Below are positions 57,628 through 64,000 of a DNA stretch of 64,000 nt, in pieces. The notes beneath the pieces are model-generated. The model did not search any database. It worked only from the letters and a program-made list of their open reading frames with translations, and was not told the origin of the DNA. Made by a program: the position numbers and the translations under genes. The stretch is from contig NW_024735516.1 in assembly GCF_018991925.1 (NCBI RefSeq), positions 596,001-660,000 on the forward strand. Direction: 5' to 3'. Positions within the stretch are counted from its first letter, which is position 1, and every line of letters starts with the position of its first letter. The stretch comes from Homarus americanus. Taxonomy: Eukaryota; Arthropoda; Malacostraca; Decapoda; Nephropidae.

Positions 57628-58560
57628 ATAACAAGTAATGGTCATGTTATCAGGGGGTAGGTTCTGTCTATAACAAGTAGTGGTCATGTTATCAGGGGGT
57701 AGGTTCTGTCTATAACAAGTAGTGGTCATGTTATCAGGGGGTAGGTTCTGTCTATAACAAGTAGTGGTCATATTATCAGGGGGTAGGTTCTGTCTATAAC
57801 AAGTAGTGGTCATGTTATCAGGGGGTAGGTTCTGTCTATAACAAGTAGTGGTCATGTTATCAGGGGGTAGGTTCTGTCTATAACAAGTAGTGGTCATGTT
57901 ATCAGGGGGTAGGTTCTGTCTATAACAAGTAATGGTCATGTTATTAGGTTCTGTCAAGTAGTGGTCATGGGTCTGTCTATATGGTCATGTTATCAAGTAA
58001 TAATGTCTCAGGGTATGTCTATCAGTTATCAGGGGTAGGTTCTGTCTATAACAAGTAATGGTCATGTTATCAGGGGGTAGGTTCTGTCTATAACAAGTAG
58101 TGGTCATGTTATCAGGGGGTAGGTTCTGTCTATAACAAGTAGTGGTCATGTTATCAGGGGGTAGGTTCTGTCTATAACAAGTAGTGGTCATGTTATCAGG
58201 GGGTAGGTTCTGTCTATAACAAGTAGTGGTCATGTTATCAGGGGGTAGGTTCTGTCTATAACAAGTAGTGGTCATGTTATCAGGGGGTAGGTTCTGTCTA
58301 TAACAAGTAGTGGTCATGTTATCAGGGGGTAGGTTCTGTCTATAACAAGTAGTGGTCATGTTATCAGGGGGTAGGTTCTGTCTATAACAAGTAGTGGTCA
58401 TGTTATCAGGGGGTAGGTTCTGTCTATAACAAGTAGTGGTCATGTTATCAGGGGGTAAGTTCTGTCTATAACAAGTAGTGGTCATGTTATCAGGGGGTAG
58501 GTTCTGTCTATAACAAGTAGTGGTCATGTTATCAGGGTTAAGTTCTGTCTGTAACAAGTA
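57628..58560. repeat. 42-bp minisatellite
   Basis: About 20 highly uniform units containing AACAAGTAGTGGTCATGTTA and TCAGGGGGTAGGTTCTGTCT. A rearranged stretch at 57940-58030 divides the array in two. On the minus strand each unit encodes the 14-mer NMTTTCYRQNLPPD without a stop, giving frames of 173 and 190 codons. I regard these as array by-products because the period is simply a multiple of three. Confidence 0.97.
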
Positions 58561-58629
58561 GCGGTAGTAATGTGTTATGTAACATGAACCGAATTAGGGA
58601 ACCGGGACCCCAAATTTAACACACCTGGC

Positions 58630-58885
58630 CTGGCCTGACGTAACCTAACCTAACTTAACCTAACCTAACCTGCCATACCCAACACTAAACTACTATGCTG
58701 TTTGGGTAAGGTAACGTGAAATTAGGTTAGGTGAGGTAAGGTTGGGTGAGGTTCGGTGAGGTAAGGTTGGGTGAGGTTCGGTGAGGTAAGGTTGGGTGAG
58801 GTTCGGTGAGGTAAGGTTGGGTGAGGTTCAGTGAGGTAAGGTTGGGTGAGGTTAGGTGAGGTAAAGTTACATTAGGTTAGGTTAG
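58630..58885. repeat. CCTAA then TTAGG-type block with 21-bp unit
   Basis: CCTAACC pentamers at about 58638-58670. After a short spacer, GGTGAGGTTCGGTGAGGTAA units of about 21 bases repeat to 58850, ending in TTAGG pentamers. Orientation switches within the block. Confidence 0.88.
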
Positions 58886-58967
58886 GTTTAGTTCATCCAG
58901 TGTATTTATAACCATCCAGTTAACCTCAAATACACCTTTACTATCCGACTCACCGATAGTATTGACC

Positions 58968-59089
<122 letters not shown>

Positions 59090-59191
59090 ACCTAATTCAC
59101 ATTGCCTTTGCTAAATATACCACCATACAGTATATACGTCCTCCCGATATATTGGTACAACACAACTATAACTATACCGATATAAAAATCT

Positions 59192-59222
59192 TGGTTAGGT
59201 TAGGTTAGGTTAGGTTAGGTTA
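59192..59222. repeat. (TTAGG)n
   Basis: Six regular TTAGG pentamers. Confidence 0.95.
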
Positions 59223-59639
59223 GATGATGAGTAAGGAAAAAGAGAGTGTGTGACCGTAGACTTAAACATATAAAAAATTACACAAATATATATGATATTT
59301 TTTCCTTCAACAATGTGGCCATGTTGACAATAAACTATGGAGCACACACACACACACACACACACACACGGTATAAACATATGCAGTATAACGTCTTCCT
59401 GGACACTAGCTAAACACCCTATATACTAGACACTGTATTGCCGCATAAAAATAACAATAATAACAACAACAGTAATAATAGTTAGATCATAGAGATACAA
59501 ACAGTCAGCATGGCACTACCTCATAATAAGTAAGTAAACAAACAATTTAGACAAGGTAAACAAAACGTCATATACCTGTACACTCATTACTTCCCTCCCT
59601 CCCTCCCTCCCTCACCAGGTGTTGTATTACTGTACCTAG
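59223..59639. other. Unique AT-rich sequence with short repeats
   Basis: (CA)n at 59343-59369 and (CCCT)n at about 59592-59612; nothing else recognised. Confidence 0.6.
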
Positions 59640-59815
59640 GACTGTCTGCCACTACCCCTACTACTATTACTACTACTATCACCACTATAACCATTCCTGC
59701 CGGTACCACCATCACTATACCACCGATACCACAACCACCATCACTACCACCACCATACACAATCAACCAACACCACCATAACCACCACTACCAACTGTCA
59801 CCAGCCATCACCTCC
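59640..59815. repeat. ACCACCATCAC-rich low-complexity DNA
   Basis: CACTACC/ACCACCAT units of irregular length. Confidence 0.8.
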
Positions 59816-59876
59816 CTTATCGCAACACATGAAATATTTCTTCACACCCCATTGCATGCACAGTCAATGAGACCTC

Positions 59877-59922
59877 GCACGCACACGCACGCACGCGCAC
59901 GCACGCACACGCACACGCGCAC
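59877..59922. repeat. (CGCACA)n alternating repeat
   Basis: CGCACACGCACGCACGCGCA-type alternating purine-pyrimidine stretch of about 45 bases with many CpG; a strong Z-DNA candidate. Confidence 0.9.
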
Positions 59923-60273
59923 GGCCATCTCTCCCTCATAACTAAATCATAGTAAATACCATGAAGAAACAAAAAACACAAACAGATAAACTTCTAAAAT
60001 AATTAATCAACACAATTAATTCTTCTTAACTCATAACAAAACGAATTATAATTTTATATCAATATTAATCATTCAAAAACCTCAAATAATGATAAAAAAA
60101 AGAGAATACGTAAAGTAATTAGTAAATGAATTAAACACAATGATATTAAAACGAAGATGAAGTAGTACTCTTATTTTTTTTCTGGCCAGGTGGATATTAT
60201 TACCTGGGATAATACTGACACTACTAACAAAGGATCAATATTTCAAAGTTAAGTCAACATGTTGTAATTCACG
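59923..60273. other. AT-rich unique sequence
   Basis: Very low GC; nothing recognised. Confidence 0.5.
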
Positions 60274-60337
60274 ATGTGTGTGTGTGTGTGTGTGTCTGTG
60301 TGTGTGTGTGTCTGTGTGTGTGTGTGTGTGTGTGTGT
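60274..60337. repeat. (TG)n microsatellite
   Basis: TG run with two TC interruptions. Confidence 0.96.
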
Positions 60338-60371
60338 TATTTGTTCACTCACCGTTACTCATCACCACAGG

Positions 60372-60901
60372 CAGTGCCGGATTTAGACCTGTGGAGGCCC
60401 ATGGGCAGCCTCTTTGTGGAGGCCCCCCTCATTTTGACTACCCAAGAGGGTGGGGTGGAGAGTGAAGCGAGCCTAAACATCTGGGAGTTCCGGGGGGCGC
60501 TGTAAGCCCCCCGGGAAAATTTTGAAATTTGAACACTTCTTTGGAGAAATTTGAAGCCATATGCAGTTATATTGAGGAAATTAGAACATTCCACAATATA
60601 TGTTTGTGGAATTCTAAATATAATATTAGCAACACAAACAATAGCATTCATTAAAAATATACGGTTCATAGGAAAACCAGGTATTCATGAATTTCAAGGA
60701 GTAGCTAGCCTAATTTCTATCACGCTTCTTGCTGAACATAGTTTTACGTGATGGAATAGATAAACATGAATTTTAAAGATGAAAACAAAAGTAATCCAAA
60801 TGAATAAACAAATAAATAAAATATTGTAATATGTGGAGGCCCCCAGATTGTGGAGGCCCCTGGGCAGCTGCCCACTTTGCCCACTCCTGAATCCGGCCCT
60901 G
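60372..60901. mobile_element. hAT-superfamily MITE (530 bp) with TIRs and 8-bp TSD
   Basis: The left end is CAGTGCCGGATTTAGA. The right end CCTGAATCCGGCCCTG reads CAGGGCCGGATTCAGG when inverted, so the first 15 bases match with three differences. The flanks are ACCACAGG (60364-60371) and ACCACAAG (60902-60909), an 8-bp target duplication with one mismatch, as expected for hAT insertion. GGAGGCCC motifs recur inside both ends. The AT-rich interior encodes no transposase; the 104-residue minus-strand frame across it is not transposase-like. A non-autonomous element. Confidence 0.85.
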
Positions 60902-60922
60902 ACCACAAGATCAACGTTCTCA

Positions 60923-60942
60923 CACACACACACACACACACT
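60923..60942. repeat. (CA)n microsatellite
   Basis: Short CA run of about 20 bases. Confidence 0.93.
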
Positions 60943-61011
60943 CATCACATTCACGACACAACCAAGCGAGGAGGAGGTGATGTGAGGAGAATTTACAGGC
61001 CTCATGACTCA

Positions 61012-61382
61012 GCCCTCTCAAGTCCCTCTTCCCTAACACCACTCTCAAGTCCCTCTTCCCTAACACCACTCAAGAATAAGTCCCTCTTTCCTAACACCAC
61101 TCAAGAATAAGTCCCTCTTCCCTAACACCACTCAAGAATAAGTCCCTCTTCCCTAACACCACTCTCAAGTCCCTCTTCCCTAACACCACTCAAGAATAAG
61201 TCCCTCTTCCCTAACACCACTCAAGAATAAGTCCCTCTTTCCTAACACCACTCAAGAATAAGTCCCTCTTTCCTAACACCACTCTCAAGTCCCTCTTTCC
61301 TAACACCACTCAAGAATAAGTCCCTCTTTCCTAACACCACTCAAGAATAAGTCCCTCTTTCCTAACACCACTCAAGAATATA
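61012..61382. repeat. ~31-bp minisatellite
   Basis: About thirteen units of AAGTCCCTCTTCCCTAACAC plus CACTCAAGAAT, in a long and a shorter (CACTCTC) form that alternate in a repeated order. Confidence 0.96.
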
Positions 61383-61706
61383 ATTATCTCACCTGAAGAT
61401 TAGCCCCCACCTGAATATTAACTACCCTAACGTGAACCTAACCTAACTTAACGCTAATCAAACATAATCCTGATCTAATTTAATCTAACCTAAGTGTTGG
61501 GGTAGTTAATCCGCAGGTGAAATGTGTGTGTGTGTGTGTGTCTCAAGTGTATGCCATACTAATGCCCCGAGGTAAAATATAACCCAAACACGAACCTAAA
61601 ACCGGACCCGTATTTAGCCAACCAATTTCAAAATGAGGGTTTGGCTTCGTTGAGTCTGAAGTGGTTTAAGTTAGTTGGTTTAGGTTTGGTTAGGTTAGGA
61701 GCAGAA
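61383..61706. other. Unique DNA with CCTAA and GT runs
   Basis: Degenerate CCTAA pentamers at 61425-61500, (GT)n at 61522-61540 and GGTTTAGGTTAGG at 61677-61698. Confidence 0.65.
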
Positions 61707-61866
61707 TTTTTCGACCATCTCCAACAAAGTAATAAAGCAACACAAAACGACCATCTCCAACACAGTCATAAAGCAACACAAAACGACCATCTCCAACACA
61801 AAGCTTAAGGAACACCACACGACCATCTCCAACACAAAGCTTAAGGAACACCACACACACACACGC
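61707..61866. repeat. ~30-bp minisatellite
   Basis: Five units of ACGACCATCTCCAACACAAAG-like sequence with two alternative second halves (CAACACAAA or TTAAGGAACACCAC). Confidence 0.93.
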
Positions 61867-62259
61867 CTTCAATAATCACAGGTGTGTTAATAAAGTGTGA
61901 AAATAAGGTAAATGTGTGGGCAAACATTGGAGGCGAGGGTCAAGGGTCACAACCTGCAGAGTTTTATGCAAATTACTAAAGAAAGACCGGGGTGCTTATC
62001 GATCAGGGAAGATTAGATTACGATTCTGACCTTGTTAGGGTTTAGCATAGGTCAGAGGTAAAAGCGGTGGCGGGGGAGGAGGAGGGGAGAGTCTCTTACA
62101 TTAAGGCACGCCCACACACACCCCTGCCACACACCACCTAACCTCCCCACACGCATGCACACCTACATAGTCCTCCCATGAATGCACACACACACACGCG
62201 CACACACACAACCACCTCCTAACTCACCACACAGATGGAGGTGGTGGTTATTATGCAGT

Positions 62260-62262
<3 letters not shown>
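61867..62262. other. Unique sequence
   Basis: Low-complexity CACACGC stretch at 62105-62215; otherwise nothing recognised. Confidence 0.55.

Positions 62263-62294
<32 letters not shown>
62263..62294. repeat. (GAT)n microsatellite
   Basis: Perfect GAT run of about 32 bases. Confidence 0.96.
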
Positions 62295-62790
62295 GTGTCA
62301 GTTATCCTACATACAAACAATAAAAAACTAAACAAAAGAATATAATGTACTTCCTGGTATACTGTGGGTAATGAAGAGGGTTGTCAGTCATTAATTACAC
62401 ACTGGGACTCACGGTGAAGGCAACACGACACCTCCCCAGTGGATTATAGCAACATTAAGTCCCTCCACCGTATAACAAACACATAAGTTCTCAATCCTAC
62501 ATGACATTGATAAAACAACACAAGATACTCTTTAGGGAAGGAGACAGAAGGGGGGGGGGGGATTGCCAGTGAGTAAATATTGTGATGATATAAAGGACAT
62601 CAATGTAGCGTGACGTCTAAATGGCTCCACTAACACACACAATATAACACGACTCACAAAGACACATGGGACTGACATTAGAGCAAGGTATGACGTCACA
62701 CCACGACTATCTATGACGTCAGTCGAGGCAGATACATATTCAGGAGGAGGTAAAGCAAGCCGTGAGGTGCGCGCCTCATTACCCCACACC
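62295..62790. other. Unique sequence with a CRE pair
   Basis: Two perfect TGACGTCA palindromes at 62691-62698 and 62714-62721. A G10-type run lies near 62551. No start codon or splice signal that I trust lies close by. Confidence 0.45.
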
Positions 62791-62794
62791 AGGT

Positions 62795-62941
62795 GACCTG
62801 CCTCACCACCACCACCATTACTCCTCACTCGCCATCACCACCACCACCACTCCTCCCTCACCACCACCACCACTCCTCCCTCACCACCACCACTCCTTCC
62901 TCCCCATCACCACCACCACTCCTCCCTCACCACCACCACAA
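62795..62941. repeat. ~21-bp CACCAC minisatellite
   Basis: Units of CACCACCACCACTCCTCCCT. Confidence 0.93.
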
Positions 62942-62971
62942 ACTTAGGCTATCGTGTTCCCTTAACCTACA

Positions 62972-63152
62972 GGAGAGAAGAAAGGAAGGAGGGAAGGAAG
63001 AGAGGAGGAAGGAGGAAGGAGGAAGGAGGAGAAAGGAAAGGAGGAGAGGAGAAGGAAGGAGGGAAGAAGAGGGAAGGAGAGGAGGTGGAAGGAAGGAGAG
63101 GAAGGAGAGGAGGGAGGATAGGAAGAAGAGGAGGGAAGGAGGGGAAGAGGAA
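62972..63152. repeat. Polypurine GGAA/GGAG tract
   Basis: A and G only for most of 180 bases; a triplex-prone mirror-type composition. Lys/Arg/Glu-rich plus-strand frames are artefacts. Confidence 0.94.
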
Positions 63153-63221
63153 ACATTAAAACAGTAAATAAGGGAAAGTAGTAATGAGAGGTAGAGGTGG
63201 GAGGGAGGATCAATACACGGG

Positions 63222-63445
63222 CGGTAGGTACCCACCCCACTCACCCTCCATCCCACTCCACCCACCCCACTCACCACTTCCCACCCACACCTACCCATCT
63301 TACCACCCCCTACACCCATTTATTTCCATTATCTACCACCCCCGACAACCACGCACTCTCAACATTCACCCACCCACACCCATTATCCCCACCCACCTCC
63401 ACCACCAATCCAGCCCCCCCCCACCCACTACCACCCCCACCATGT
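63222..63445. repeat. CCACCCCACTCACC low-complexity DNA
   Basis: Pyrimidine-rich irregular CCACCC units. Confidence 0.82.
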
Positions 63446-63582
63446 CACTCGCTGATGTACACGACACTGCCACACCACCTCTAGTAAAAAGTAGGACATT
63501 CATGTGCACACATATATACACACCACATGAATGCCCACACATATACTATATCATAATTATACGGTACAGTAAGGAAAAACTG

Positions 63583-63687
<105 letters not shown>

Positions 63688-63810
63688 AATATGGTAAGCT
63701 AAAAATACATGTAATTTAATCAGCTCGGAATAAAACCTGAATTGTATGACAGAGGTTGAGTCGCCCTTTCAAATTAACTATTGATTCTGTAGCGGAGTTA
63801 ACCTAAGACG

Positions 63811-63975
63811 ATGGTGTGGGTGGTGATGCGAGGTGTGGGTGGTGATGCGAGGTGTGGGTGGTGATGCGAGGTGTGGGTGGTGACGCGAGGTGTGGGTGGT
63901 GACGCGAGGTGAGTAATGATTTGACACCACCACCAACTACCATCACCACCAACTACCATCACCACCACCTACCAT
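63811..63975. repeat. 19-bp minisatellite, then CACCACCAACTACCAT
   Basis: Five or six GGTGTGGGTGGTGATGCGA units, then three ACCACCAACTACCATC units near the window end. Confidence 0.94.
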
Positions 63976-64000
63976 CTAGCACAAGCTTCCCTGGACGACA

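Noticed and set aside
57436..58557. 173- and 190-codon minus-strand frames of a 14-residue repeat
   Set aside because: The 42-bp period is a multiple of three and the unit has no stop in that frame. No promoter, signal peptide or recognised domain; kept only as a finding to test.
60355..60669. 104-codon minus-strand frame as a transposase
   Set aside because: It lies inside the 530-bp MITE, covers one terminus, and shows no hAT transposase motif.

Overview
The window looks like nuclear DNA from an arthropod, most likely a decapod crustacean. The evidence is dozens of micro- and minisatellite arrays, many scattered blocks of the arthropod telomere-type pentamer (TTAGG/CCTAA), and 5'-truncated non-LTR retrotransposons of the kind common in decapod genomes. 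The species assignment is an inference. I see no complete recognisable protein-coding gene, no rRNA and no convincing tRNA. Most long open frames are artefacts of tandem repeats that lack stop codons.

Layout. 0-11.6 kb: GT-rich minisatellite, several arrays, a weak two-exon ORF candidate (1197-1606), a Tigger-like terminus, a damaged LINE 3' fragment (1990-2722) and a second LINE fragment with RNase H and zinc-knuckle motifs (7990-8840). 11.7-17.3 kb: one 5.6-kb minisatellite of about 21 bp with a homogenised core. 17.6-26.3 kb: a 32-bp array, a probable minus-strand first coding exon with a membrane anchor (17934-18117), another LINE 3' fragment, a 1-kb CCTAA block beside a CR1-like LINE (21428-22095), a 370-bp CT tract, and two minus-strand exon candidates (25719-25755, 25975-26102) next to a tandem cluster of TGACGTCA (CRE-type) sites. 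26-37 kb: arrays and AT-rich unique DNA. 37.8-39.0 kb: a CR1-like LINE inside a CA-rich satellite. 41.7-43.2 kb: the longest intact LINE 3' ORF, a minus-strand microexon candidate (42993-43026) and a hAT-like end. 45.8-49.8 kb: an RNase H LINE tail, a foldback element (48100-48305) and a CR1-like LINE with a perfect 12-bp target duplication. 50-64 kb: mainly arrays, with one good 530-bp hAT MITE carrying an 8-bp target duplication (60372-60901) and one possible hAT-like element (53014-53518).

Functional reading. The exon candidates with the best splice and start signals (17934-18117, 25719-25755, 25975-26102, 42993-43026) are all on the minus strand, so one or two minus-strand genes with repeat-filled introns may run through the window. 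The sequence alone cannot show whether these exons belong to the same transcript.
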